Part shown: positions 10,431 through 20,763 of the stretch, piece after piece
Position numbering within the stretch: position 1 is the first letter of the stretch
How the letters are laid out: every line of letters starts with the position of its first letter
Assembly: GCA_035295985.1 (NCBI GenBank)
Contig: DATHBT010000354.1
Coordinates: forward strand, 1-37,268
DNA length: 37,268 bases
Direction of reading: 5' to 3'
Origin: JAIVGV01 sp035295985
Lineage (GTDB): Bacteria > Acidobacteriota > Blastocatellia > Pyrinomonadales > Pyrinomonadaceae
Program-made: the position numbers and the translations under genes
The notes under the pieces: model-generated
Seen by the model: the letters and a program-made list of their open reading frames with translations, nothing else
Told to the model about the DNA's origin: nothing
The model's database searches: none

Positions 10431-10880
10431 ATGTCCCCCGAACAACTCTTCTCGCTCTGCACGATGCTGGTCTTGCCCGGCTGGCTGCTGCTCGTCTTCC
10501 TGCCGCGCTGGCGCTGGACGGCGCGGCTCGTCGCGGGCGTCGCCATCCCGCTCGCCCTGGCCTGCGTCTATCTGTTCCTCGTCGCGACGCACTTCGGCCA
10601 ATCGGAGGGCGACTTCAACTCGCTCGCCGGCGTCTCCAAACTTTTCCAGAACCCTTACAACCTGCTCGCGGGCTGGATTCACTACCTCGCCTTCGATCTG
10701 TTCATCGGCGCGTGGCAGGTGCGCGACGCTCAGCGCGTCGGTGTACACCACCTGCTCGTCGTGCCGTGCCTGTTGTTAACCCTCTTCTTCGGCCCCGTCG
10801 GCCTGCTGCTCTATTTCGCCCTGCGCTTCGCGCTCAGGCGGCGGTTCTTCCTCGGAGGGGACGGGGATGCGCGCGCTTGA
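10431..10880 (+). CDS. ABA4-like family protein (DUF4281)
   Basis: A 149-residue membrane protein with four hydrophobic segments: roughly residues 5-22, 31-52, 78-96 and 106-132. The N-terminus LFSLCTMLVLPGWLLLVFLPRW and the central NPYNLLAGWIHYLAFDLFIGAW are the conserved regions of the DUF4281/ABA4 family. In plants ABA4 is needed for neoxanthin formation; bacterial members are largely uncharacterised and some are annotated as carotenoid-related. The two phytoene-desaturase-like FAD genes 1-4 kb away make a lipid/carotenoid link worth noting, but they are not in one operon. ATG 10431 starts at the first hydrophobic segment. Confidence 0.85.
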   Translation: MSPEQLFSLCTMLVLPGWLLLVFLPRWRWTARLVAGVAIPLALACVYLFLVATHFGQSEGDFNSLAGVSKLFQNPYNLLAGWIHYLAFDLFIGAWQVRDAQRVGVHHLLVVPCLLLTLFFGPVGLLLYFALRFALRRRFFLGGDGDARA

Positions 10881-10923
10881 GTTCGCCGGAAGCTTCGCGG
10901 CCGTCCACGCGGCGGCCTTCGTA

Positions 10924-11078
10924 GCCGTGACAGATAAACCGTGACGGGCGACGGGAGAAGGCAGGTGAATAGCGAATGGTGAATCGTGAATAGAAGGAAG
11001 CCGTTCTGATCTATTCACGATTAACAATTCGCTATTCACGCCTTTTCCCGCCCCGCTTTACGGTTCACCCGTCACGGC
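10924..11078. repeat. Heptad inverted repeat, family E (long arms)
   Basis: The largest palindrome of the set. The left arm is at about 10924-10994 and the right arm at about 11010-11078, with a loop of about 15 bases. The inner part is heptads (GTGAATA, GCGAATG, GTGAATC). The outer part (GCCGTGAC at the tips, GGGAGAAGGC next to the heptads) is also mirrored with mismatches. The element lies upstream of cstA, in its leader or promoter region. Confidence 0.85.
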
Positions 11079-11173
11079 CTTTATAATCTCCGCCAAACCG
11101 GCGGCGGCAGTTTTGCCGAGTCGTCGCCCGCCCGACCCGCGTCCCGATCATATTTGACGGAGGCTCGAACCAG

Positions 11174-12889
11174 GTGAGTCTGACACTGCTCGCGCTCGGC
11201 TTCCTCGTCGTGCTCGCCGCCGCCTACAGGCTCTACGGCGGCTGGATCGCGCGCCAGTTCGCGCTCGACGACGCGCGCGCCACGCCGGCCAACGAGGTGA
11301 ACGACGGCGTTGACTTCGTGCCCACCCGCCCCTTCTACCTCTTCGGCCAACACTTCTCGGCCATCGCGGCGGCCGGCCCCATCGCCGGCCCGATCCTCGC
11401 CTGCCAGGCGTTCGGCTGGCTGCCGTGCCTGCTGTGGATCGGCTTCGGCGTCGTGCTCATCGGCGCGGTGCATGATTTTACGAGCCTCGCCGCGTCCGTC
11501 CGACACGGCGCGCGCTCGGTCGCGGATATCGCGCGCGAGCACCTGGGCAGACGCGCCGGGATAGCGATGATGGCGTTCATCTGGATCGCGCTCGTCTATG
11601 TCATCGTGGCGTTCGCGGACATCACGGCCGGCACGTTCGTCGGCGGGTCGGAGGAGTTGGCCGGTGCGAGCGGCTTCAACCCCGGCGGCGCGGTCGCGGC
11701 GGCGAGCGTGATGTACCTGCTGCTCTCCATCCTGCTCGGACTCGTCGAGCGTTTCCTGAAGCCGCCGCTCTGGCTCTCGACCGTCGTGTTCGTGCCCGCG
11801 GCCTTCGCGCTCTCGTGGCTCGGCACGAAGGTCTCGACCGCCCTGCTCCTCGATCACAAGACGTGGGGCGTCCTCATCCTCATCTACTGCTGCGTCGCTT
11901 CGGTAGTGCCCGTCTGGGCCTTACTCCAGCCGCGCGGCTACCTGGGCGGCTTCATCCTCTACGCGGCGCTCGCGCTCGGCGTGTACGGCGTGCTGGCCGG
12001 AGGGCTGTCGGGGGAGTTCACGATCCAGCAGCCGGCGTTTAAGTCTTGGGACGTCGGCGGCTTGACGGGGACGCTGTTCCCCTTCCTCTTCGTCACCATC
12101 GCGTGCGGCGCGTGCTCCGGCTTCCACGGGCTGGTCTGCTCGGGGACGACCTCGAAGCAGATCGACCGCGAGTCGCACATCAAGCCGGTCGGCTACGGCG
12201 CGATGCTGGCCGAGGGCTTCGTCGCGCTGATCGCCTTGGTCACGATCATGATCGTCGCGCCCGCGGCTATCGCGAAGGGGACGGCGCCGGGCACGATCTA
12301 CGGCAACGGCATCGGCCGCTTCCTGACGCTCATCATCGGCCCCGAACATCTGGCGTTTGCCGTCACCTTCGGCGCGATGGCCTTCTCAACCTTCGTCTTC
12401 GACACGCTCGACGTGTGCACGCGGCTCGGCCGGTACATCGTGCAGGAGCTTCTGGGCTGGCGCGGGCGGGCGGGGGCGGTCGTGGGGACGCTTTTGACGA
12501 TGGCGCTCCCCTTCTATTTCGTCGTCTTCGCGCCGCCCAACTCCTGGTCGCTCTTCTGGACGCTCTTCGGCGCGTCGAACCAGTTGCTCGCTGCGCTCAC
12601 GCTGCTCGCCATCACGGTCTGGCTCCGCCAGTCGCGCCGCCGCATCGGATTCACGCTCTACCCGATGCTCTTCGTCCTCGTCATCACCCTCTGGGCGCTC
12701 GTCAAACTCGTCATCGGCAACCTCGCCGCCGTCGCCGTCTTCGACGCCGGCGTCGTCCGCGACGTGAAGTTCATCAACGCCATCGCCTCCGCCGCCCTCG
12801 TCGCGCTCGCCCTCTACCTCGCCGCGACGGCGCTCCTGAAGCTGCGGCGCGAGCGCGGGCCGGGCGCGCTCGTCCCGGAGGGCGCGTAG
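11174..12889 (+). CDS. cstA: Carbon starvation protein CstA-family transporter
   Basis: An inner-membrane transporter of 571 residues. CstA and its homologue BtsT import pyruvate or peptides during carbon limitation. The N-terminal hallmark is near residues 40-110: DFVPTRPFYLFGQHF, then AAAGPIAGPILACQAFGWLP and GAVHDFTSL. The stretch ACGACSGFHGLVCSGTTSKQ is also typical. About 14-16 helices are evident. The protein is shorter than the ~700-residue E. coli protein and belongs to the short CstA form. The start is GTG 11174 with CGGAGG about ten bases upstream. It stands alone: the long palindrome E lies upstream and a REP cassette downstream. Confidence 0.93.
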   Translation: MSLTLLALGFLVVLAAAYRLYGGWIARQFALDDARATPANEVNDGVDFVPTRPFYLFGQHFSAIAAAGPIAGPILACQAFGWLPCLLWIGFGVVLIGAVHDFTSLAASVRHGARSVADIAREHLGRRAGIAMMAFIWIALVYVIVAFADITAGTFVGGSEELAGASGFNPGGAVAAASVMYLLLSILLGLVERFLKPPLWLSTVVFVPAAFALSWLGTKVSTALLLDHKTWGVLILIYCCVASVVPVWALLQPRGYLGGFILYAALALGVYGVLAGGLSGEFTIQQPAFKSWDVGGLTGTLFPFLFVTIACGACSGFHGLVCSGTTSKQIDRESHIKPVGYGAMLAEGFVALIALVTIMIVAPAAIAKGTAPGTIYGNGIGRFLTLIIGPEHLAFAVTFGAMAFSTFVFDTLDVCTRLGRYIVQELLGWRGRAGAVVGTLLTMALPFYFVVFAPPNSWSLFWTLFGASNQLLAALTLLAITVWLRQSRRRIGFTLYPMLFVLVITLWALVKLVIGNLAAVAVFDAGVVRDVKFINAIASAALVALALYLAATALLKLRRERGPGALVPEGA

Positions 12890-12908
12890 CAGTTACCGCA
12901 GTCTGCGG

Positions 12909-13030
12909 TCGCCATCCCCGTAAGGGGATGCAGATAATAGCCGGGGGCAGAGCGAGGACGCGCCAGCGTCCGCAGCGCCGCCCCCGGAACCGCAGCCCGT
13001 ATCAACCCGACCCTGAAAGGGTCGCAGCCT
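12909..13030. repeat. Upstream REP cassette of the RAYT gene
   Basis: A chain of hairpins: CATCCCC/GGGGATG (12913-12930), a long hairpin from CCGGGGGC (12941) to GCCCCCGG (12987) with inner stem GGACGC/GCGTCC, and GACCCT/AGGGTC (13009-13023). Much of it recurs in reverse complement downstream of the transposase. Confidence 0.85.
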
Positions 13031-13046
13031 CACAGGGGGGCCTCAC

Positions 13047-13499
13047 ATGGCGCAGACGCTTGTCAGCCTGCTCGTCCACGTCGTCTTCTCGACGAAAAAC
13101 CGCGCCGACCTCATCACGCCGGAGATCGAACCCGACCTGTTCGCCTATGTAGGCGCGATCCTCAAGAACCACGAGTCGCGCGGCCTCGCCGCGGGCGGCA
13201 CGGCCAATCACATGCACCTGCTCGTCTCCCTGTCGAAGAACGTGGCGTTGAGCGCGCTCGTCGCAGAGGTGAAGAAGAGCACGTCGAAATGGATTAAAAC
13301 AAAGGGGCAGGAGTTCGGCGGCTTCGCCTGGCAGGACGGCTACGGCGCGTTCACAATCGGGCAGTCGAACGTCGCCCCGTTGAAGAGCTACATCGCGCGG
13401 CAGAAGGAGCACCACCGCGAGAGGTCTTTCGAGTCGGAGTTGAGGGCGCTGCTGGAAAGGTACGGCGTCGCCTACGACGAGCGACACCTGTGGGGCTGA
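13047..13499 (+). CDS. REP-associated tyrosine transposase (IS200/IS605 TnpA-like, RAYT)
   Basis: A 150-residue HUH single-strand endonuclease of the Y1 transposase type, which nicks hairpin DNA and moves or spreads REP sequences. The HUH motif is His55-Met-His57 in ANHMHLLVSL. The catalytic tyrosine is probably Tyr115 in LKSYIARQKEHH. The N-terminal strand LVSLLVHVVFSTKNR is typical of IS200-like proteins. Length is normal and both active-site motifs are intact, so it looks functional. ATG 13047 is the start. The gene is flanked by mirrored REP hairpin cassettes rather than by insertion-sequence ends with a TnpB, which fits a RAYT. Confidence 0.9.
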   Translation: MAQTLVSLLVHVVFSTKNRADLITPEIEPDLFAYVGAILKNHESRGLAAGGTANHMHLLVSLSKNVALSALVAEVKKSTSKWIKTKGQEFGGFAWQDGYGAFTIGQSNVAPLKSYIARQKEHHRERSFESELRALLERYGVAYDERHLWG

Positions 13500-13625
13500 G
13501 GCTGCGACCCTTTCAGGGTCGGGTACTTGTTTGCCGCGCGACCGGGGGCGGCGCGTCGCCGCTCGCCTGCGGCTCGCGGCTTCGGCTTGCCCCCGGCTAT
13601 TGTCTGACGCCCTTTCAGGGCTGAA
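13500..13625. repeat. Downstream REP cassette of the RAYT gene
   Basis: GACCCT-TTC-AGGGTC (13506-13520), a long hairpin ending in GCCCCCGGCTATTG, and GCCCT-TTC-AGGGC (13609-13621). Read as the complementary strand it repeats the order of the upstream cassette, including AATAGCCGGGGGCA and the GACCCTGAAAGGGTC palindrome followed by GCAGCCTC. Confidence 0.85.
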
Positions 13626-13641
13626 GCAGTTTAAGGAATTA

Positions 13642-15009
13642 CTACTTCTTGCAGTCCGCGAACTCGTTCTTCACCACAGCGCCGCCCTTCATCACGAAGC
13701 GCACGCGCTCAAGCTCGGCGATGTCCGCGAGCGGGTCGCCGGAGATGGAGACGAGGTCTGCGAACTTGCCGGCCTCGACCGTGCCGACGCGATCCTGCCA
13801 GCCGAGCAGCTCGGCGGCGTCGGCCGTGACGGCGCGGATGATCGCCGCGGCCGGCATCCCCGCGCGCCTGAGCGCCGTGAGCATCAGCAGGCTCGCCTGC
13901 CCGCGCGTGCGGCCGGGGTAGCGCCACCACATGTCGGAGCCGGGCGCGATCTTCACGCCCGCCTTCATCGCGCGCCGCAACACGTCGGACGAAGGCTCGA
14001 CGAGGCGGGCCATGAACGCCTCGAAGTCCGCGCGCTCCTTCGCGGACATGGCGCGCGCCGAGGTGAAGATGTGCGCGATTGACTCCGGCGTCCAGACCGT
14101 CGCGCCGAGGAAGGTTCCGCGCTCGCGCATCATCAGCAAGACCTCGTCGGTCGCCTCCGTCGCGTGCTCGACCGAGTCCACGCCCGCCTCGACCGCGGCG
14201 CGGACGGCTGCCGCCGACGTGGCGTGCGCCGCTACCTTCACGCCGCGCGAGTGGGCCTCTTCGACTATGGCGCGCAGCTCGTCCAACTTGAGCGCGCGGT
14301 TGCCGTCGTCCGCGACCACCTTGATCACGTCCGCCCCCGCGAACAGCACCTCGCGCACGGCGCGGCGCGCGTCCTCCGCCCCGCTCACGGTGCGAAACTC
14401 CTGCGCCAAGATCGCCTCGGCCATCGCCGGGTCGATGCCGGCGAGCGTCTGCCCGCCGGGCGGGGTGAGCTTGCGCGCGGAGGCGAGGATGCGCGGGCCG
14501 GGCAGGAGTCCGGCGTTGACTGCGTCGCGCAGCGCGGCGTCGCCGTGCGTGCCGGAGTGGCCGAGGTTTCGGACGGTCGTGATGCCAGCCTCCAAATCCT
14601 CGCGCGCCATCGCCGCGCCGAGCAGCGCGCGCCGCACAGCGCCCTGCTGCACGAGCGTGACGATGACGCTCTCCGTGATGTCGAGCCGCCCCTCCATCGC
14701 GCTCAGCAGGTGCGAGTGGCTGTCGATGAGGCCGGGCAGCACGGTCGCGTTGCCGAGATCGACGACGGTCGCACCTTTGGGCGCGCGCGCCTGCACCTCC
14801 GCGAGCGGGCCGACGAGCTTGATACGCTCGCCCTCGACGAGCACGCCGTAGTTCGACAGGTACCGGCCCGTCCTCACGTCGAGCAGCCGGCCGGCTTTGA
14901 CGAGCGTTATCCTCGCGGCTTCAGCGCCGCCGCCCTCCTGCGCGTGAGTGACGGGTGCGAGCGGCGCAAGGCCGAGGAGCAGCGCGGCGGCGGCGATCCT
15001 TCTGTTCAC
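13642..15009 (-). CDS. Secreted amidohydrolase (imidazolonepropionase/prolidase-like)
   Basis: A metal-dependent hydrolase of the amidohydrolase superfamily, exported. The GTG start at 15009, with AAAGGGG eight bases upstream, gives a signal peptide MNRRIAAAALLLGLAPLAP ending near Ala23 (THA-QEG). The longer frame upstream is not needed. Metal ligands: His98-x-His100 in LPGLIDSHSHLL, Lys in GADVIKVVADDG, His in VKVAAHATS, His in DSVEHATEA and Asp in APGSDMWW. This set fits the binuclear Sgx9260/Xaa-Pro dipeptidase-like group, which often cleaves acyl-amino acids or peptides. Length 455 is normal. It is divergent from the pyrophosphatase genes. Confidence 0.9.
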   Translation of the reverse strand: MNRRIAAAALLLGLAPLAPVTHAQEGGGAEAARITLVKAGRLLDVRTGRYLSNYGVLVEGERIKLVGPLAEVQARAPKGATVVDLGNATVLPGLIDSHSHLLSAMEGRLDITESVIVTLVQQGAVRRALLGAAMAREDLEAGITTVRNLGHSGTHGDAALRDAVNAGLLPGPRILASARKLTPPGGQTLAGIDPAMAEAILAQEFRTVSGAEDARRAVREVLFAGADVIKVVADDGNRALKLDELRAIVEEAHSRGVKVAAHATSAAAVRAAVEAGVDSVEHATEATDEVLLMMRERGTFLGATVWTPESIAHIFTSARAMSAKERADFEAFMARLVEPSSDVLRRAMKAGVKIAPGSDMWWRYPGRTRGQASLLMLTALRRAGMPAAAIIRAVTADAAELLGWQDRVGTVEAGKFADLVSISGDPLADIAELERVRFVMKGGAVVKNEFADCKK

Positions 15010-15221
15010 GTAGAAAACCCCTTTCGGCGGCGGCTGCCGCGGGAGTCGGCTGTTAACTGGCAGGTAAGGCGTCCAGGTTTGATGGCCGCGACGCGCGGCT
15101 CGGTTCGCCCGGCATGATGCCACAACGGCCGTGCGCGCGTCGCGGCGCGTTCGCGGGCCGGGGGCGACCTCATTCGGGCGGCGGCGACACAAATTCAGGA
15201 TAACCCGCGTGCGCTGCCGGA

Positions 15222-15251
15222 TGGACAGTTCGCGGTCGAATCGGCAATAAT
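15222..15251 (+). promoter_or_regulatory. Candidate sigma-70 promoter for the first pyrophosphatase gene
   Basis: TGGACA (15222-15227) and AATAAT (15246-15251) are 18 bp apart, close to TTGACA-17-TATAAT. It is 150 bp upstream of the GTG start. Confidence 0.35.
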
Positions 15252-15401
15252 TACCGCTTTCCAGCGCGACCCGGCTGAAGTTTAGTGGGCGACGAAGCGC
15301 GCTTCCGGCGGTCTTCGTCTGCCCGCACGCGCGCCCGGCCGCCGGGAGCGCAAGGGAACGTCCCCCGACTTACTCTACCGACAGGAAGGAATCTCTCAAC
15401 C

Positions 15402-17510
<2,109 letters not shown>

Positions 17511-17590
17511 CGCGCGCGGCGTGAGCGGCGGGGCGGGCGGCGCGATGCCGCGACCGCCGCCGGGCCTGACAGGCGCGGATCGTTCTTTTT

Positions 17591-17627
17591 CAGCCGTCGG
17601 CCCCCGCGGGCGGCGGCTGATTTTTTT
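17591..17627 (+). terminator. Intrinsic terminator between the two pyrophosphatase genes
   Basis: CAGCCG (17591-17596) pairs with CGGCTG (17614-17619), the stem being extended inward with two mismatches, and is followed by seven T residues. It should stop or attenuate transcription from the first gene before the second, so the second probably has its own expression control. Confidence 0.75.
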
Positions 17628-17653
17628 CGCGACCGGAAGGGAGGTTCTTCGCC

Positions 17654-19957
17654 GTGGACTTGCGGATGCTCTTCGTCTTCCTCGTCAGCCTGGCCGCGCT
17701 CGGCTTCGCGGTCTTCCTGATCCAGAACGTGATGCGGCGCGACACGGGCACGGAGGCGATGCGCAACATCTCCGACGCGATCCGCGAGGGCGCGGAGGCG
17801 TTCCTCCGGCGTCAGAACCTGACGATCATCTACCTCGCGCTCGCGCTCGCCGCGCTCATCTTCGTCGTGTACGGGTACGTTCGCGCGCACAACGCGGCCG
17901 ACCCCACGGGCACGCCGCTGGAGCTTGCCTTCTGGACGACGCTCTCGTTCGTGCTCGGCGCGGCCTCTTCGGTCGCCGCAGGCTACGTCGGCATGTGGGT
18001 CGCGATCCGTGCGAACATTCGCACGGCCTCCGCGGCAACGCGCTCGTTGAACGGCGCGTTGCAGACGGCCTTGCGCGGCGGCGCGGTCTCCGGCCTCTTC
18101 GTCGTCGCGCTGTCCCTGCTCGGCATCGCGATCCTGTTCGAGCTGGTGCGTCTGTCGGGCGCGGCCGGCGAGGGGCCGCGCGCGGCGGCGAAGATTCCGC
18201 TTTTGATCGCGGGCTACGCCTTCGGCGCGTCGTTCGTCGCGCTCTTCGCGCAGCTCGGCGGCGGCATCTACACGAAGGCCGCGGACGTTGGGGCAGACTT
18301 GGTCGGCAAAGTCGAGGCCGGGATACCGGAGGACGATCCGCGGAACCCGGCCGTGATCGCAGACCTCGTCGGCGACAACGTGGGCGACTGCGCGGGGCGC
18401 GGGGCCGACCTGTTCGAGTCAACGGCGGCCGAGAACATCGGCGCGATGATCCTCGCGGCGGCCCTGGCCTCGTCGAACCCCGAGTTCTTCACCGAGCGTC
18501 AACTGCTCGGCATCATCCTCTTCCCTTTGGTCGCGCGCGCCTTCGGCCTAGTCGCCTCCATAGTCGGCATCATGTTCGTCCGCACGCGCGAGGAGGGCGA
18601 CCCGATGCAGGCGTTGAACCGCGGCTACTACGTGACGACCCTGCTCGCGGCCGTCGGATTCCTCGCCGCGACCTACTGGCTGCTGCGCCCAGAAGGCCCG
18701 AACCGCGCCGCCGCCTCCGACGCGTGGCTCTACTTCTACGCGTGCGGTCTGATCGGGCTGGTGACGGCGATCCTTTTCGTCTTCATCACGCAGTACTACA
18801 CGGAGTATCGCTACCGGCCCGTGCGCGAGATCGCCGCCGCGTCGCAGACCGGCCCGGCGACGAACGTCATCAGCGGCGTCGCCGTCGGCCTCGAATCGAC
18901 GGCCTACCCCGTCCTCGTCATCGCCGCCGCCATCGTCGGCTCTTACTACCTCGGCTCCGCTTCCGGCCTGCGCAACGCCGGACTCTTCGGCACGGCCGTG
19001 GCGGCGATGGGGATGCTGGGGACGGCGGCCTACATCCTCGCGATGGACACCTTCGGGCCGATCACGGACAACGCGGGCGGCATCGTCGAGATGTCCCAGC
19101 AGCCCGAAGAGATTCGCGCCAAGACCGACCGGCTCGACGCCGTCGGCAACACGACGAAGGCGCTCACGAAAGGCTACGCCGTCGGGTCAGCCGCGCTCGC
19201 CGCGTTCCTGCTCTTCTCCGCGTATCTGGACGAGGTGAAGAACTACGGCCTGAACCTCGGCGTGGGGGCGATGGGTTCGGCCGAGGCCGGGAAGGGCGCG
19301 GAGCTGTTCATCATCAACCTCGCCAAGCCGGAGGTCTTCATCGGCGGCCTCCTGGGGGCGATGCTCGTCTTCCTCTTCTCGTCGCTCGCGATCCGCGCCG
19401 TGGGCAAGGCCGCGAACCACGTCATAAGGGACGTGCGCGAGCAGTTCGCGGCAGACCCCGGCATCCTCGCCGGCACGTCGAAGCCCAACTACGGGCGGAC
19501 GGTTGACATCGTCACGCGCGCGGCGTTGCGCCAGATGATTTTGCCGGGCGTCCTCGCCGTCGGGCTGCCCATCGTCGTCGGGCTAGTCTTCCGCGGACTC
19601 TTCTACTCGCAGATCGCCGCTGACGACCGCCGCGCGAGCGTGGCCTCGCTCGTCGGCAACCCGCGCTACGCGCACCTGGCGACGGGCGCGGAGGTGGTCG
19701 CCGGCCTGTTGATGATCGGGACAATCGCCGGTATCTTGTTAGCGCTCTTTCTCAACAACAGCGGCGGCGCGTGGGACAACGCCAAAAAATACGTCGAAAC
19801 CGGCGAGTACGGCGGCAAGCGCAGCGAGGCGCACCGCGCGGCCGTTGTCGGCGACACGGTCGGCGACCCCTTCAAGGACACGGCAGGGCCTTCCTTGCAC
19901 GTCCTCATCAAGCTGCTCGCGACCGTGACGCTGGTGCTCGCGCCGCTGTTCATTTAG
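17654..19957 (+). CDS. hppA: Membrane-bound H+-pumping pyrophosphatase, K+-independent type
   Basis: This second pump is 767 residues, somewhat longer than the first through an extended loop near the C-terminus (FRGLFYSQIAADDRRAS). It has the same catalytic motifs (DVGADLVGKVEAGIPEDDPR, GDNVGDCAGRGADLFES, FGPITDNAGGIVEM, GGAWDNAKKYVE, GDTVGDPFKDTAGPS). The selectivity motif is GNTTKALTKG: Lys502 and Thr505 replace Ala and Gly, the signature of K+-independent H+-pumping enzymes. It is therefore a different subclass, not a recent duplicate. The start GTG 17654 has GGGAGG about nine bases upstream. The TAG stop forms the beginning of repeat A3. Confidence 0.93.
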   Translation: MDLRMLFVFLVSLAALGFAVFLIQNVMRRDTGTEAMRNISDAIREGAEAFLRRQNLTIIYLALALAALIFVVYGYVRAHNAADPTGTPLELAFWTTLSFVLGAASSVAAGYVGMWVAIRANIRTASAATRSLNGALQTALRGGAVSGLFVVALSLLGIAILFELVRLSGAAGEGPRAAAKIPLLIAGYAFGASFVALFAQLGGGIYTKAADVGADLVGKVEAGIPEDDPRNPAVIADLVGDNVGDCAGRGADLFESTAAENIGAMILAAALASSNPEFFTERQLLGIILFPLVARAFGLVASIVGIMFVRTREEGDPMQALNRGYYVTTLLAAVGFLAATYWLLRPEGPNRAAASDAWLYFYACGLIGLVTAILFVFITQYYTEYRYRPVREIAAASQTGPATNVISGVAVGLESTAYPVLVIAAAIVGSYYLGSASGLRNAGLFGTAVAAMGMLGTAAYILAMDTFGPITDNAGGIVEMSQQPEEIRAKTDRLDAVGNTTKALTKGYAVGSAALAAFLLFSAYLDEVKNYGLNLGVGAMGSAEAGKGAELFIINLAKPEVFIGGLLGAMLVFLFSSLAIRAVGKAANHVIRDVREQFAADPGILAGTSKPNYGRTVDIVTRAALRQMILPGVLAVGLPIVVGLVFRGLFYSQIAADDRRASVASLVGNPRYAHLATGAEVVAGLLMIGTIAGILLALFLNNSGGAWDNAKKYVETGEYGGKRSEAHRAAVVGDTVGDPFKDTAGPSLHVLIKLLATVTLVLAPLFI

Positions 19958-20066
19958 CTGTTAGCGGTTAGCTGTTAGCTGTTAGCCGGAAGGGGTCAGC
20001 TTTCAACCTTCGCCTAAGTTTTTGTTTTTGGTTTTGCTAAAAGCTAACAGCTAAAAGCTAACAGCT
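19955..20066. repeat. Heptad inverted repeat, family A (A3)
   Basis: The left arm (19955-19987) starts with the pyrophosphatase TAG stop and continues in AGCTGTT/AGCGGTT units. The right arm (20036-20066) ends in AACAGCTTCTC, five bases before the BioY ribosome binding site. The interior, on the minus strand, begins TTTAGCAAAACCAAAA, like A5 (and A1 to a lesser extent). Confidence 0.85.
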
Positions 20067-20081
20067 TCTCCGAGGTCTCCT

Positions 20082-20669
20082 GTGAACACATACGCTAAAG
20101 CCGAAACTCTGAGCGGCGCGTTGCTCGCGCCGGTTGACTGGGCGAAGCGCGCCGCGCTCGTCGTCGCCTTCAGTCTGTTGATCGCGCTCTCCGCGCAGGT
20201 CGTCGTGCCGCTGCCGTGGACGCCCGTGCCCGTCACGCTCCAGACGTTCGCGGTGCTGCTGACGGGCGCGCTGCTCGGCTCGCGGCTCGGCGCGCTGGCT
20301 CTCTTCGCGTACCTGTTGGAAGGCGCGGCAGGGCTGCCGTTCTTCTCGATGGGGCGCGGCGGCGCGGCCCACCTGCTCTTTGGCCCGACGGCCGGCTACC
20401 TGCTGGCCTACCCCGTCGCCGCGTTCGTCACCGGCTGGCTCGCGGAGCGCGGGTGGGATCGCCGCTACCTGTCGGCGGCGGCGGCGATGGCTATCGGATC
20501 GGCGATCATCCTCGCGGGCGGCTGGATGGGAATGCTGCGCTTCTTCGCGCCGGCCGAGGCGTTCACGCGCGGCGTCGCGATGTTCATCGCGGGCGACGTG
20601 TTGAAGATCGCGCTGGCCGCGGCCGTGCTCCCTTCGGGCTGGGCGCTCGTCAGAGCCGGAAGGAAGTAG
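20082..20669 (+). CDS. bioY: Biotin transporter BioY (ECF S-component)
   Basis: The substrate-binding membrane subunit of a biotin uptake system. It is 195 residues with about six helices. The conserved BioY stretch VPLPWTPVPVTLQTFAVLLTG is at residues 45-65, followed by GARLG-like and GLPFFSMGRGGAAHLLFGPTAGYLLAYP, the usual biotin-site region. No EcfA or EcfT genes are adjacent, so it either borrows a shared energising module or works alone. The start is GTG 20082 with GAGG seven bases before it. The final codons and TAG stop overlap repeat F. No biotin-type operator was recognised. Confidence 0.93.
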   Translation: MNTYAKAETLSGALLAPVDWAKRAALVVAFSLLIALSAQVVVPLPWTPVPVTLQTFAVLLTGALLGSRLGALALFAYLLEGAAGLPFFSMGRGGAAHLLFGPTAGYLLAYPVAAFVTGWLAERGWDRRYLSAAAAMAIGSAIILAGGWMGMLRFFAPAEAFTRGVAMFIAGDVLKIALAAAVLPSGWALVRAGRK

Positions 20670-20760
20670 GCAGAGTGCGGAAGGCGGTAGGCAGTCAAGA
20701 TAAAGACGAATCGCGCACCGTTTCCTGACTGCCCACCGCCTTCCGCACTCTGCCTTCCGC
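20657..20760. repeat. Heptad inverted repeat, family F
   Basis: The left arm (about 20657-20697) is AGGCAGA, GTGCGGA, AGGCGGT, AGGCAGT, with the bioY TAG stop within its start. The right arm (20724-20760) is the complement and ends three bases before the kinase ATG. The loop is about 26 bases. The element fills the entire bioY-kinase spacer. Confidence 0.85.
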
Positions 20761-20763
20761 TTT

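Noticed and set aside
17521..19506. 661-codon plus-strand frame overlapping the second pyrophosphatase
   Set aside because: Arg-rich out-of-frame translation; the catalytic motifs are in the frame that starts at 17654.
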